A stretch of 64,000 nt of DNA from Mesorhizobium tianshanense (GCF_007830515.1 NZ_VLKT01000032.1:26443-90442), one strand, 5' to 3'; positions 1 to 9,205 are shown, numbered from the stretch's first letter. The notes: generated by a model from the sequence alone, not told the origin. Program-made: numbers and translations.

Positions 1-2834
1 TCGACAGGGCCTGCGCCGAGCTTCGCAACGTCGTTGCCGGCCGGCGTGAACAGATCGCGTTGCTGCGTCGCCGCCACGGCGAAGTCGCTCAGGCCGACGC
101 CGCCTACATGCGACGCCGCGAAATCCGGGATGAACGGCAGGTCGAAGCCGAAGAGGCTGCCGAGCGTCGGACCCGAGCTGACGCCGAGGTCGAACGGCAA
201 GGCCGGGACCTGGTGGAAAGCTGGGACCGCCATTTCATCGGCCTGAAGCAATTGCAGATCGATCCCGACAGCAGGCCCGCGGCACTGACGGCCCTGGCGG
301 AATGGACAGCGTCGCTGCAAGGCGACAACCCTGCCCGCCACCTCCTGCAATCGGGGTATCAAGCAGCCAGTCTCTCTCTGACACAGCATCGCGTGGCGCT
401 CGACGGCCAGCGACAGGCGCTGGAGATGGAATACGGCATCCTCGAAGACGAACGCGGACGCCTGGAAGCTGGCGACGACATGGCGCCGCCCCTGCCCTAC
501 ACGCGCGACGCCTCTGTCCGGGACGCGCGTCAGGGTGCGCCTCTCTGGCAAGTGATCGACTTTCGCGACGCGGTGGCTGCCCCGCAACGCGCCGGCCTTG
601 AAGCCGCACTCGAAGCCGCCGGGTTGCTCGACGCCTGGATATCGCCTGACGGACGCCTCCAGGCCGGCGACGGCGGCGCGTTGCCATACGACACCCAGGT
701 GATGGAGCGGCAAAAGCATTCTCCGTCGCTCGTCGACTGGCTGGAAGCCACCGTGCCGGCCGGCTGCGCCGTGCCGGCCAATATCGTCGAGCGGGTGCTG
801 TCGGGCATCGCCTGTGCGGATGACGATCCGATCGACAGCGAGGCCTGGATCGCCCCCGACGGCCGCTTTCGCCTCGGCACGCTGTCCGGCGCGTGGGGCA
901 AGCCGGAGGCGGTCTACATCGGCCACGCGGCCCGCGCCGCAGCCCGCGAGCGGCGGTTGGCCGAGATTGCTGGCCGCCTTGCGCAACTCTCCAATGAATT
1001 GACGGCCGTGCGGTTCAAAGCGGAGCAGCTCGCGGTGGATCGCGAACAGGCCGACGAAGAATGGCGCCTTGCGCCTTCCGACGAGATATTGCGGGGCGCT
1101 CATTTGGCCGCCACCGCAGCCGCCCACGCCGCGCGTCTCGCCAGCGAAAAGCTGACCGAAGCAGACACACGGTGTCGCGAGGCCGAACAGGCGCTCAAGG
1201 TCTTGCGTGAACAGCGCGCCGTGGATGCCATGGACCTGCGCCTGCCCGAAACGCCCGATGCACTGCCTGCCGTCGAAACGGCGCTGGATCATTATCGCGA
1301 CGCCCAGGCCCGGCTCGAGCAAGCAGCTCACGAGTTTTGTCTGGCACTGCCCGAGTCGCAACGGCAGCTTGCCCGCGAGCGTGAGGCGCACAGCGACGTG
1401 CAGCAGCGCGAAGAGGAACTCGTGGCAGCCCGCATTGAAACGGAAGACGCTACTGCTCGGCTCGAGCTGCTGCGGGAAACGGTCGGCGCCAAGGTCGAGG
1501 AACTGCAGCGAGGGCTGACCGATGCCCGCCGCGCCGTCGAAACCGGCGAAGCCGTGCTAAAGCTCGCCGGCGATACACTGCGCAAAGCGGGTGAGGCACG
1601 CGCGGTCGCCGGGCAACAGGCCGAGACAGCGAACGTCGTCCTTCAGGAACGCGGCGAAGCACGCGCCCAGACGATCTCCAGATTGCAGCAGTTTGCAGGC
1701 ACCGGCCTGCTGTCGGCAGGGCTGCCGTATATCGAACTGCCTGACATCGGCAGCCGGTGGACGATCGACCCCGCGCTGACGCTGGCCAGACGCGCGGAAC
1801 AGGAGTTGTCGAACCTCAAGGACGACGACGAGGCGTGGGCGCGCGTCCAGCGGCAGATAGCCGAAGAGCTGACCGAGCTGCAGCGCGCACTCGGCGCGTT
1901 GGGCCACCAGGCCCAGGCCGACCCCAGCGACTGGGGTTTCAGGGTGGATATCGTCTATCAGAACCGGCGCGAACGGCCGGACCGCCTCGCCATGCGGCTG
2001 GCCGAAGAGATCGCCCAGCGCGGCGAACTGCTCAGCGCGAACGAACGCACCGTTCTGGAGAACCATCTGCAGGCCGAAATCGCCGCGGAAATCCAGCGCT
2101 TGCTGCAGGCCGCCGAACGCCAGGTCGATGCCATCAACTGCGAACTGCACAAGCGTCCGACCTCCACCGGCGTGCGCTATCGCCTGTTGTGGCAGCCGCT
2201 GTCCGAAGAGGAAGGCGCGCCGGTGGGCCTCGACATGGCGCGCAAGCGCCTGCTCAACACCAGCGCGGACCTTTGGTCGGCAGACGACCGGCGCGTCGTC
2301 GGGGCGATGCTGCAGCAGCGCATCTCCGCCGAGCGGGAGCGCGCTGATTCCAGCGGTGCAAAAGACAGCGGCGGCACCTTGCTCGACCAGCTCGCCCGCG
2401 CCCTGGATTATCGCCATTGGCACCGCTTCCGCGTCGAACGCTGGCAGGACGGCCATTGGCGCAAGCTTTCCGGACCCGCTTCGAGCGGCGAGCGGGCGCT
2501 CGGCCTCACGGTGCCGCTCTTTGCCGCAGTCGCCAGCTTCTACAGCCAGAGCAGCTATGCCTTGGCCCCACGGCTGATGCTGCTCGACGAAGCCTTTGCC
2601 GGCATCGATGATACAGCGCGAGCGCATTGCATGGGGCTGATCCGCGAGTTCGATCTGGACTTCGTCATCACCAGCGAACGCGAGTGGGCTTGTTATGCCG
2701 AACTGCCGGGTGTCGCCATCTGCCAGTTGCAGCGGCGCGAAGGCATCGATGCCGTATTCGTCTCGCGATGGACCTGGGACGGACGAGAGAAGAAGCCCGA
2801 GCCCGATCCCGATCGCAGATTTGCGCCGGCATGA
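1..2834 (+). CDS. jetC: Wadjet-type SMC-like ATPase JetC (TIGR02680 family), 5' end outside window
   Basis: The reading frame is open from base 3 with no stop, so the start lies upstream. The visible ~943 residues are the coiled-coil and C-terminal part of a MukB/SMC-like ATPase. The long Glu/Ala/Arg/Leu-rich middle is predicted coiled coil. Near the C terminus an ABC signature-like SSGERALG (around nt 2485) is followed by a Walker B motif, LMLLDEAFAGID (around nt 2580). The N-terminal Walker A region would be in the missing part. In Wadjet systems this subunit works with JetA and JetB as a loop-extruding motor that recognises small circular DNA, which JetD then cuts. The stop overlaps the start of the next gene (ATGA), as expected for this operon. 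Family assignment is from recalled features, not a search. Confidence 0.85.
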   Translation, partial: DRACAELRNVVAGRREQIALLRRRHGEVAQADAAYMRRREIRDERQVEAEEAAERRTRADAEVERQGRDLVESWDRHFIGLKQLQIDPDSRPAALTALAEWTASLQGDNPARHLLQSGYQAASLSLTQHRVALDGQRQALEMEYGILEDERGRLEAGDDMAPPLPYTRDASVRDARQGAPLWQVIDFRDAVAAPQRAGLEAALEAAGLLDAWISPDGRLQAGDGGALPYDTQVMERQKHSPSLVDWLEATVPAGCAVPANIVERVLSGIACADDDPIDSEAWIAPDGRFRLGTLSGAWGKPEAVYIGHAARAAARERRLAEIAGRLAQLSNELTAVRFKAEQLAVDREQADEEWRLAPSDEILRGAHLAATAAAHAARLASEKLTEADTRCREAEQALKVLREQRAVDAMDLRLPETPDALPAVETALDHYRDAQARLEQAAHEFCLALPESQRQLAREREAHSDVQQREEELVAARIETEDATARLELLRETVGAKVEELQRGLTDARRAVETGEAVLKLAGDTLRKAGEARAVAGQQAETANVVLQERGEARAQTISRLQQFAGTGLLSAGLPYIELPDIGSRWTIDPALTLARRAEQELSNLKDDDEAWARVQRQIAEELTELQRALGALGHQAQADPSDWGFRVDIVYQNRRERPDRLAMRLAEEIAQRGELLSANERTVLENHLQAEIAAEIQRLLQAAERQVDAINCELHKRPTSTGVRYRLLWQPLSEEEGAPVGLDMARKRLLNTSADLWSADDRRVVGAMLQQRISAERERADSSGAKDSGGTLLDQLARALDYRHWHRFRVERWQDGHWRKLSGPASSGERALGLTVPLFAAVASFYSQSSYALAPRLMLLDEAFAGIDDTARAHCMGLIREFDLDFVITSEREWACYAELPGVAICQLQRREGIDAVFVSRWTWDGREKKPEPDPDRRFAPA

Positions 2835-4132
2835 GCAATCAAGTCGACCCGCGTCTTCAGCGCCTGCTCGGCGGTGACCATCTTGCCTCTTTGCGCAAGC
2901 GGCTGCGTCAACGTTTCGAGCGCGCGCCGCTCGAAGGCGCCGTCGATCACATTCGTGTCGTCGGACTCAGTGCAGAGGAGCACGCGTCACTGGCCGCGCT
3001 GCTCGGCCGCGCGCAGCGCCGCTCCAAATCCCTGCAGATCGACGTTCACCGCGTCGATGCCGACCTGCGGCGCGCCGGCATCGCCACGTCCCTGCGCGAT
3101 GCCTTGGAAAAGCTCGACGGCCCCATCCTTCATCTCGCCGGGGTGCGCCTTCGATTGCAAGGATTGTGGTCGGGCGTCGTCAACGGTTGCAGCCATCCCG
3201 GCTTGGCCCGCCTGCTCCTGACACCGGAGGGCATCGGCCTGCTCAAGAGGCTCGCTCGGCAGGATGCGATCGCTGCAGCGAAGCTTTGCCGGTGTGCCGA
3301 AGAGGTGCTGAGGCGCCTGCCGGCAAAAGGCATCACGCGGTCGCAATTGGCCGCGGACGTGCTGGGCGATGCCCATGCGCTTGACAACGGTCGCGGGGCC
3401 GCGGCACTCGTGCTGGCGGTCTTGCGCCAGACCGCCACGCCCGCTCTTGACGCTGCAGCACCCATTGCCGACGAAGATGGCGAGACGGTACGGAAATCGA
3501 GAGGGGACGTCGTTCTGGAACCGGCCGCCAGCGCGGAGCGGATACGCGAGACATGGGCCAGAGCAGGCGTTCTGGTCAACGAGCTGGCACGCCCTGCCCT
3601 CTTCCTGAACCTGCCGACAAACGGGACCGAGAGCGATCGTTGGCCCCTGGGAGAACCGGCCTATGCATCGCTGCGATCGCTGCTGCGCTCGCCGCCGCGA
3701 TGGGATGTAGCAGGCCGCGACGTTTACGTGTGCGAAAATCCCAACCTGCTCGCCATCGCCGCGGACCGATGGGCGGCTGGCTGCGCCCCGCTGGTCTGCA
3801 CCGACGGGATGCCAGCCGCCGCGCAACGATGCGTTCTGGCTCAACTCGCACTGGCGGGCGCGCGCCTCCGCTATCACGGCGATTTCGACTGGCCCGGATT
3901 GCGTATCGGCAACCAAGTCATGCGAGAACACGGTGCGGAACCATGGCGCTTCGGCGCCCTGGACTATATTGCCGCCGTGCGGACGGCGTCAGGCCTGACA
4001 CACCCGCTTGGAGGAAATCCGGTCGAAGCATCATGGGACGGAGCGCTGACGCTCGCGATGCGAGAGCATCGCGTGGCCATCGCCGAAGAGGCCCTGGCCG
4101 CCTCGTTGTTGCAGGATCTCGATGATCGATGA
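2831..4132 (+). CDS. jetD: Wadjet nuclease subunit JetD (TIGR02679 / DUF2399)
   Basis: A 433-residue protein starting at the ATG that overlaps the jetC stop by four bases. The C-terminal third matches the DUF2399 Toprim-like domain. It has a Glu in the CENPNLLA segment near residue 300 and an acidic HGDFDWPG motif near residue 350, the metal-binding residues expected of a topoisomerase VI-like nuclease. The N-terminal part resembles the DUF3323-type region of TIGR02679 proteins. In Wadjet defence JetD cleaves DNA held by the JetABC motor. The combination of TIGR02680 with DUF2399 suggests the type II subtype, which would place JetA and JetB just upstream of the window. An earlier in-frame start at 2627 lies inside jetC and is less likely. 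Confidence 0.85.
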   Translation: MSNQVDPRLQRLLGGDHLASLRKRLRQRFERAPLEGAVDHIRVVGLSAEEHASLAALLGRAQRRSKSLQIDVHRVDADLRRAGIATSLRDALEKLDGPILHLAGVRLRLQGLWSGVVNGCSHPGLARLLLTPEGIGLLKRLARQDAIAAAKLCRCAEEVLRRLPAKGITRSQLAADVLGDAHALDNGRGAAALVLAVLRQTATPALDAAAPIADEDGETVRKSRGDVVLEPAASAERIRETWARAGVLVNELARPALFLNLPTNGTESDRWPLGEPAYASLRSLLRSPPRWDVAGRDVYVCENPNLLAIAADRWAAGCAPLVCTDGMPAAAQRCVLAQLALAGARLRYHGDFDWPGLRIGNQVMREHGAEPWRFGALDYIAAVRTASGLTHPLGGNPVEASWDGALTLAMREHRVAIAEEALAASLLQDLDDR

Positions 4133-4193
4133 AGCTGCCTTCTTCAAAGAAGGACGCATTTTCGCCGCGACAAGAGAAGCAAGCTATCAGTCT

Positions 4194-4586
4194 CTAATCG
4201 GCCCCGCTGCCAGGCAGAGGCAGATCGTATCGCGTGACGACGGCAACGCCGTTCTCGATCTCTATTTCAATGATCTCATTGATGAGAAATTCCTCCGGTC
4301 CGAGGTCGGCGAGAAGACTATCCAAGAGCTCCCTCTGTTTATCGGGAGCGACCTGAGGGACGACGATGACGAGGCCGGCGTGACCCGGCTCTTTGGCATA
4401 GAGCTTTCTGAAGTCCTTGGCATTGTTTGTGACAAAGGTGAAATCCCCCTCGATGATGCGGGGCATCAAAGCCCCAGTCGGTTTCGCCGCTCAGCCCGAG
4501 CCAGTTGACGTGGCTTGCTTCATGTCCGCGTTCCTGCGCTACCGCAACGAGGGACGTGGCAAGCACTCATCGATCAGAAATCTCAC
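4194..4586 (-). pseudogene. PIN-like toxin (DUF5615 type), frameshifted
   Basis: Minus-strand remnant of a small toxin that would pair with the DUF433 gene just upstream. A GTG at 4586, four bases after the antitoxin stop, begins VRFLIDECL. Homology continues in another frame as SLVAVAQERGHEASHVNW, then in a third as MPRIIEGDFTFVTNNAKDF to the end at 4194. The DUF5615-like pattern (RFLIDE at the N terminus, TNNAKDF later) is intact at sequence level. A one-base loss near 4560 and an extra T near 4470 break the frame. The two shifts nearly cancel, so only the middle would be misread, but the first frame meets a stop soon after the first shift. Sequencing error is possible. Confidence 0.65.
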
Positions 4587-4590
4587 GAGG

Positions 4591-5235
4591 TTACACGCGT
4601 CTGGTCGACTGACGTGGATCGCCCTTCAAGACCATGCGCTTCAACGACTTTATTTTCACGCCCTGCTCGGAGAGCTTCTTGGGCCGCCCGCGCACCGGGT
4701 GAGCGGCACCCCAGATCCTGGCGAGATCGATCATCCGCGACGTTAGCTTGGGATACCCCTCAAGAACCTCCGCTTCGTCTGCGCCCTGCGCCAGCATCGC
4801 CGCGATCATCCGCACAGGGATGCGGGTTCCTCTGAAGACCGGCTCTCCGCCCATAACTCCCTTAACGCGACCAATTGCAGCCTCTGCTTCATCGAGATCG
4901 ACGATGCGGGCCTTCAGCTGTTTGCGCGCCTCGGCGACGTCGATTATCAGCAGGTCGTCAGCCCTTACCGTCTTGGCAGTTGGGGCAGCTTTGATTTCCT
5001 CGAACAGGCGGCGGCGGCGATCAGCGGGGAGTGTCGCACCCACGCCGTACCAGAGCTTGAGCCGCAACAAATCGTCACCGGTCAGTGCCCGTCGGACGAT
5101 CCCGCCGGCGCGTCGGACGGCGCTTGGCACGGTGTCGACAATGCGTTTGTCGATCGCGTTGTGAACGGCCTTGATGCCGATTCCGCTTACGGCGGCTGCC
5201 TCTGCAGGGGTGTAGGTGCGAGCGAGTGCGCCCAT
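4591..5235 (-). CDS. DUF433 domain antitoxin-like protein
   Basis: A 214-residue minus-strand protein. ATG 5235 was chosen because AAGGAG lies about seven bases upstream; the ORF also extends to 5280. The N-terminal half (RTYTPAEAAAVSGIG, residues ~5-20) looks like a helix-turn-helix that probably binds its own promoter. The C-terminal half carries the DUF433 signature GGEPVFRGTRIPV followed by a helical segment. DUF433 proteins are commonly antitoxins of DUF5615/PIN-like toxins, and a broken toxin of that type follows after four bases. With the toxin disrupted this antitoxin may now be an orphan. Confidence 0.7.
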   Translation of the reverse strand: MGALARTYTPAEAAAVSGIGIKAVHNAIDKRIVDTVPSAVRRAGGIVRRALTGDDLLRLKLWYGVGATLPADRRRRLFEEIKAAPTAKTVRADDLLIIDVAEARKQLKARIVDLDEAEAAIGRVKGVMGGEPVFRGTRIPVRMIAAMLAQGADEAEVLEGYPKLTSRMIDLARIWGAAHPVRGRPKKLSEQGVKIKSLKRMVLKGDPRQSTRRV

Positions 5236-5798
5236 AATTATTCTCCTTATAAAGAACAATATAGACTCGTAGCCTCCCATCGTAAAGACACCTGCCTTTG
5301 GGCACTAGGCATAGCCGGCAGGCTCGCGCATTCACACGAACGCATGAACCTTGGCGAACCAATTTCGGGTTCCTCCCCTTCGTCGTCGCCAGCGAACGCC
5401 GGCATGATGTCTACTGCGAGCGCTTATCCTTGATTAGCAGTGCGGCGGCCTCGATCGTCGTGTCATAAGTGAAGGGCGCGTCGGGCAGCGCAGTCCCGAT
5501 GCAATGAACTCTTGGGAACGAAGCGAACCTATCAAGTCACTGCTTACTTCGTTCCAGAAGGACTGCGAAAGCTCGCCACGGGTGATCGACTGGAAATAAG
5601 CAATGCGTGTCAGGCTTCCGCACTGTAAAGTCGCACGGCCGCGCAATTCTTCGCAAATACAAGGTCGAGATTTGCAGCTTTGCCGACGCGCGCCAACGTC
5701 TCGCGGGAGATCGGCGCGCTGGCGGGAGGGGGACTGCTCCGGCTAAGAACGCGTCGCATGAAACCCTCCCATTGGATTCTTAAACCTCCTATGCTATA
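5236..5798. other. No clear gene between two toxin-antitoxin modules
   Basis: About 560 bases between the divergent DUF433 and Phd/VapC modules. It holds the promoter region of the DUF433 gene at its left end and short open frames (for example minus 5434-5646) with no recognisable domain or convincing start. No RNA gene or repeat was seen. Confidence 0.5.
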
Positions 5799-5816
5799 TG
5801 ACCATCTACATGGTCA
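5799..5816. promoter_or_regulatory. Palindromic operator of the phd-vapC operon
   Basis: A perfect inverted repeat, TGACCAT-CTAC-ATGGTCA, lies 10 bases before the antitoxin start. Antitoxins of the Phd/YefM class repress their own operon by binding such palindromes, so this is the likely operator. The match is seen directly; the binding is inferred. Confidence 0.7.
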
Positions 5817-5826
5817 GGAGCGTGAC

Positions 5827-6069
5827 ATGGACGCAATCAATCTGGCGGACGCCAAGGCACATCTGAGCGAACTCGTCGACCGAGTTGAGGCTGGGGATTC
5901 GATCGACATCACCCGGCGTGGCAAGCCGGTCGCGCGCCTCACAGCGGTGACTAGGCCACGCATACGGATCGATGCGGCCCTGCTCCGATCCCTAACGGCA
6001 ACCATGCCACCGCAGGCGGAGGGTGCCGCCAATCTGGTGCGGTCGATGCGAGATGGCGATCGCTACTGA
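5827..6069 (+). CDS. Type II antitoxin, Phd/YefM family
   Basis: An 80-residue protein from ATG 5827, preceded by AGGAG. The N terminus (INLADAKAHLSELVDRVEAG, then ITRRGKPVARL) is the typical Phd/YefM DNA-binding fold. The C-terminal ~30 residues would wrap the toxin. The stop overlaps the VapC start by one base (TGATG), giving translational coupling and supporting a functional pair. A longer in-frame ORF from 5680 would run through the operator and is rejected. Confidence 0.88.
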   Translation: MDAINLADAKAHLSELVDRVEAGDSIDITRRGKPVARLTAVTRPRIRIDAALLRSLTATMPPQAEGAANLVRSMRDGDRY

Positions 6070-6494
6070 TGCTCTATCTCGACACGTCGCTGATCGTCGC
6101 GGCACTCTCCAATGAAGCGATGACCCCGCGCGCGCAGGTCTGGCTCGCGGACCAGGATCCGGCGCAGCTTCTTATCAGCGACTGGACGATCACCGAGATG
6201 TCCTCTGCCATGGCGATCAAGCTACGGACCGGGCAGATCGACCTGGAGCAGCGTGCGTCGGCGCTCGCGATGTTCAACAATCTGGTCGCCGAGAGCTTCA
6301 CCGTGCTGCTGGTCACGGGCAGGCATTTCCGGGCGGCAGCGAGGTTCGTCGATCAGCACATGCTCAGGCTGCGCGCCGGCGACGCGCTGCATCTCGCGAC
6401 AGCGTCGGAACATGGCGCCACGGTCCACACTCTGGACCAGCGTCTTGCTGAGGCCGGTCCGGTGCTCGGCGTGCCGACGCAACTTCTGGCATAA
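6069..6494 (+). CDS. vapC: Type II toxin, VapC family PIN ribonuclease
   Basis: A 141-residue PIN-domain protein. Acidic catalytic residues are visible: Asp in MLYLDTSLIV (residue 5), Glu in ISDWTITEMSSA (~43), Asp in LRAGDALHLATA (~101) and a later Asp near LDQRL. These are the PIN-type metal ligands. VapC toxins cleave RNA, often tRNA, when released from their antitoxin. The frame is intact and coupled to the Phd antitoxin, so this is the only undamaged toxin-antitoxin module in this corner of the window. Its 3' end abuts the truncated AbiEii remnant on the other strand. Confidence 0.88.
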   Translation: MLYLDTSLIVAALSNEAMTPRAQVWLADQDPAQLLISDWTITEMSSAMAIKLRTGQIDLEQRASALAMFNNLVAESFTVLLVTGRHFRAAARFVDQHMLRLRAGDALHLATASEHGATVHTLDQRLAEAGPVLGVPTQLLA

Positions 6495-6495
6495 T

Positions 6496-6938
6496 CATGG
6501 CCTTCACCAATGTCGATCGTCAGGCTGATCCGGGCACCGCTGATAGAGGCTATGGTCCGCAGCCGCAGCCCGCCATATTCTAGCTCTTCTCGAATACGAT
6601 CGACGCGAAGTGCGTCGACATCGAATTCCACGCCATCGTCTGCGGCCTGTGCCAGGATTTCTCGAAACGTCGCGAGCATCGGTTTCGGGCTCGGGTCACC
6701 GAAGCCCAACAGGTCAAGGTCGCGCGTGCCGCGATGCGGATCATCGAACCAGCTCATCATCAGAAATCGCGCCCCTGAGCACGAAGCGGTCGGCATGGCG
6801 TGACCGGGCTGAGCCGGAACAATGGCCGCTCAAGGGCGAAGCGGTCAGCACCAGTTCGAAACTCTGGCCGCTTGCCTTGGCAAGCAGCAGCAGGCGAGCG
6901 TGCACCGAAGCGCCGATATTCTTGATCTCCTTAGCCAT
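6496..6938 (-). pseudogene. AbiEii nucleotidyltransferase toxin remnant
   Basis: The minus-strand ATG at 6938 begins MAKEIKNIGASVHARLL, typical of AbiEii. The frame then shifts more than once: DRFVLRGA continues in one frame, while FLMMSWFDDPHRGTRDLDLLG (the nucleotidyltransferase core) is in another. Homology stops near SLTIDIG at about 6500, where vapC ends on the opposite strand, so the C-terminal half is lost. AbiE is an abortive-infection type IV toxin-antitoxin system. This toxin cannot be functional. Confidence 0.75.
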
Positions 6939-7275
6939 TGGCGGTGAGCGCTTCGAGATAGGGCCGGATCACGGTGGCAACACCGCCCTTCTCAGCCTGT
7001 CGGGCCATTTCAGCGGGAGTGGACTTGCGTTGGCGTAGCGCTTCCTGGAGCCCCTTGATCGCGACCGACAGGCCGATTGCGATAGCGGAAGCAATCCGCT
7101 ATCGTCTTGGCGATCCCGAAGACCTTTACGGACACGCCCTCCACGATGCGAGTTTCGACGTTCTCATTGAGCAGGCTTTCGGTGAAGCGGACGATGCGAA
7201 TGGGCGTACCGTCGGATTTCGGAAGCCAATCCTTCCCGGCCTATGGCGAGCCACACCTGCTTTGGAGAGAGCTTT
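6931..7275 (-). pseudogene. AbiEi antitoxin remnant
   Basis: Minus-strand pieces of an AbiEi-type antitoxin are readable in several frames: SPKQVWLAIG near 7250, then a segment around IAKTIADCFRYRN, then LQEALRQRKSTPAEMARQA and a terminal RPYLEALTANG whose TAA overlaps the AbiEii ATG. The overlap is the normal AbiE gene arrangement. The N-terminal part is missing where the IS5-type relic begins, and frameshifts interrupt the rest. Confidence 0.65.
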
Positions 7276-7399
7276 GCACGGGGAGCGAAGTTTCGTTTGG
7301 TGGGTTGATGGGCCTTTTTGAAGGCCTGCGGACGGTTTCGGCGGCCTTGCGAGGCATTTTCCGGTTCAGGCGGCCGATCCTCCGGATTTTGGACAGACT

Positions 7400-8380
7400 C
7401 CTGCCCGCCTCTCATCGGATAGAGGGCGCCGATCATGGTCCGCAGATTGTAGGCGCAGGCGGCTAGCATGCACTGCGTGCGGTTGGTGGCGAGGTTGAAG
7501 AAGCGCAAGCGCCGCATGCCGTAGCGTTCCTTGAACACGGCGAAAGGCAGCTCGACCGCCGCCCCGCACCTTGGCGATCATCCGGTTCCGCAGTTTGTGG
7601 CGAGGCGGCAACTCGGGATGGTGCTTGTTGGGCCGCCGCATCAGGCGGTCCTTGATGCCTGCGCCGACCAGCCGGGCATGCCTGGCGTGGGTATAATAGG
7701 CCTGATCGCCATAGGCCGCCTTTTCATCGCCGCTGATCAGGGCGTCGGCCGGTTCGGTGTCGGTGACCGAGGCGTCGCTCGCCTCGACACGCCCGATCAA
7801 GGTGTGTTCCTGGTCGACGCCGATGTGCATCTTGTAGCCGAAGGTGCTCTTCCTGCCCTTCTTGCCCCAGCACGCATCCTTGTCGGCCGCCGGCTTGATC
7901 GGGCCTTGGTGGCCTTTCTTCGGCTGCTTGGGCGCACAGCTGCCCGCCTGCACGAACGTGGCATCGATCAGCGTGCCGCGCTTGACGATCAGGCCCTTCT
8001 CTCCAGTTGACGGTTGATCTCCTCGAACACCTTGTCGATCAGCCGTTCGCGCGTCAGCTCTTCGCGCAAGCGCCACAGTGTCGAATGGTCGGGCGTGCGA
8101 TCCGAAAGGCTGAAACCGGCAAAGCGGCGGAACGACAACCGGTCACGGATCTGCGCCTCAAGCGCCGGATCGCTCAGCCCATGCCACATGCCCAGCAAAA
8201 GACAGCGCACCAGTGGTTCCGCCGGATACTGGTGTTGCCCGAGCCGGGACCGCTGCGATGATCCAGCAATGTTCGGATCGGTGCCCAGTCCAGTTCCTTC
8301 GATACCAGGTCGAAAATCGTCTTATCCGACGCCGCAAGACCGTCCGCCAGACTCAACTGACCCAAAACACGATCCGCCAT
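7400..8380 (-). mobile_element. IS5-family transposase, multiply frameshifted
   Basis: An almost complete IS5-type transposase is readable on the minus strand but in four successive frames: MADRVLGQLSLADGLAASDK from 8380, then FRRFAGFSLSDRTPDHSTLWR (~8130), then LIVKRGTLIDATFVQ through HIGVDQEHTLIGRVEAS (~7980-7570), and a tail FKERYGMRRLRFFNLA (~7530). The DDE-type core (IDATF; later acidic residues) is present in sequence. The element sits where the AbiEi N terminus should be, so it probably inserted there before decaying. Its exact ends and target duplication could not be fixed. Confidence 0.75.
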
Positions 8381-8440
8381 CCCGAACTCCCTGCTTCGAC
8401 CATCACCACAGAATCACCGTTCGGCTTCTGTGCAAAGACC

Positions 8441-8590
8441 TCTTTGAGGGGAGATGGCCGGCAGGCCAGAGGGGTCGTCTCGCGTGGAGCGCCAGCCTCC
8501 CTGTCGGTGATAGGAGGTCGCGCAAGGTCGCACGGCCCCCCTCTGTCGCCTTCGGCGACACTCACCCTCAAGGGGGGAGATTGGCTGTCA
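8441..8590. repeat. Intergenic palindromic repeat
   Basis: Between the IS5 relic and the methyltransferase, a stretch has a TCGCC-TTCG-GGCGA hairpin and inverted outer parts (TTGAGGGGAGATGG on the left; CACCCTCAAGGGGGGAGAT on the right; AGAGGGG against CCCCTCT). The arrangement resembles the long palindromic intergenic repeats common in Mesorhizobium genomes. The inverted parts are seen directly; the family resemblance is from memory. Confidence 0.5.
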
Positions 8591-9205
8591 CCCCGGCTTG
8601 CGCGCGAACGCCCAGACCATCAGCGGGTATTCCTCGTCGTTGGAGAGGTCGCGCCACATGCCGTAGGAGCGTACTGGGCCGCCGATATGGGCCTTTGCGC
8701 AGGCTTTGTTGCCCCAGCTGAACGCCTCTATGCCGGCTTCCGGAAAGCCGCTTTCGACCAGCAGCTGCTTCAGGCCGGCGGGGGTCCAGCGGTTGTAATC
8801 GTGCGGCCGGGCATGCACCCTGAACAGGAACGGCGTCGCCACCATCGCCCAGCCGCCCGGCCTTGTCATGGCGTGGATATTCTCAGCCGCGGCCAGCGGC
8901 CGCTGCACATGCTCCAGCACCTGATCGGCGATGACGATCGCATATTGCTTCTCGGTGCGGTCCTTGCAGATGTCGAATTCGGGAAAATCGACCGACGTAT
9001 AGTTGGAGCACATCGTCTTCCAGTAGCGGTTCCAGCCGGGCGAAACCTCGATCACAGGGGAAGATTTCCGGCCGTCCGCTTCAAGGAACGCGGTGAATGC
9101 CTCGATCTGCCTGATGCGCAGCCAGTTGCGGGAGTCGTAGCCGAGCAGCCGCTTTGCAGCCTGTTTGCTGCGTCTCTTCAAGGTACCGGGCAGGCTTTCC
9201 GTCAT
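8588..9205 (-). CDS. Class I SAM-dependent methyltransferase
   Basis: A 205-residue protein from ATG 9205, which has AAGGAG upstream; the longer frame to 9505 has no matching features. The middle carries a methyltransferase-11 pattern: an acidic motif in YTSVDFPEFDICKD, then IVIADQVLEHVQRPLAAAENI, then TRPGGWAMVATPFLF. This is the arrangement of post-I and motif III regions in SAM-dependent methyltransferases acting on small molecules or sugars. A canonical glycine-rich motif I is weak (VIEVSPGWNRY). The substrate cannot be told. It is flanked by a repeat and a gene-poor stretch, so no operon partner helps. Confidence 0.7.
   Translation of the reverse strand: MTESLPGTLKRRSKQAAKRLLGYDSRNWLRIRQIEAFTAFLEADGRKSSPVIEVSPGWNRYWKTMCSNYTSVDFPEFDICKDRTEKQYAIVIADQVLEHVQRPLAAAENIHAMTRPGGWAMVATPFLFRVHARPHDYNRWTPAGLKQLLVESGFPEAGIEAFSWGNKACAKAHIGGPVRSYGMWRDLSNDEEYPLMVWAFARKPG

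Noticed and set aside
1557..2627. Long minus-strand ORF (356 residues)
   Set aside because: Antisense to the JetC coiled coil, no domain and no start signal; a GC-rich shadow frame.
4122..4508. Plus-strand 128-residue ORF just after jetD
   Set aside because: It is antisense to the readable toxin remnant, which has family features; the plus frame has none.
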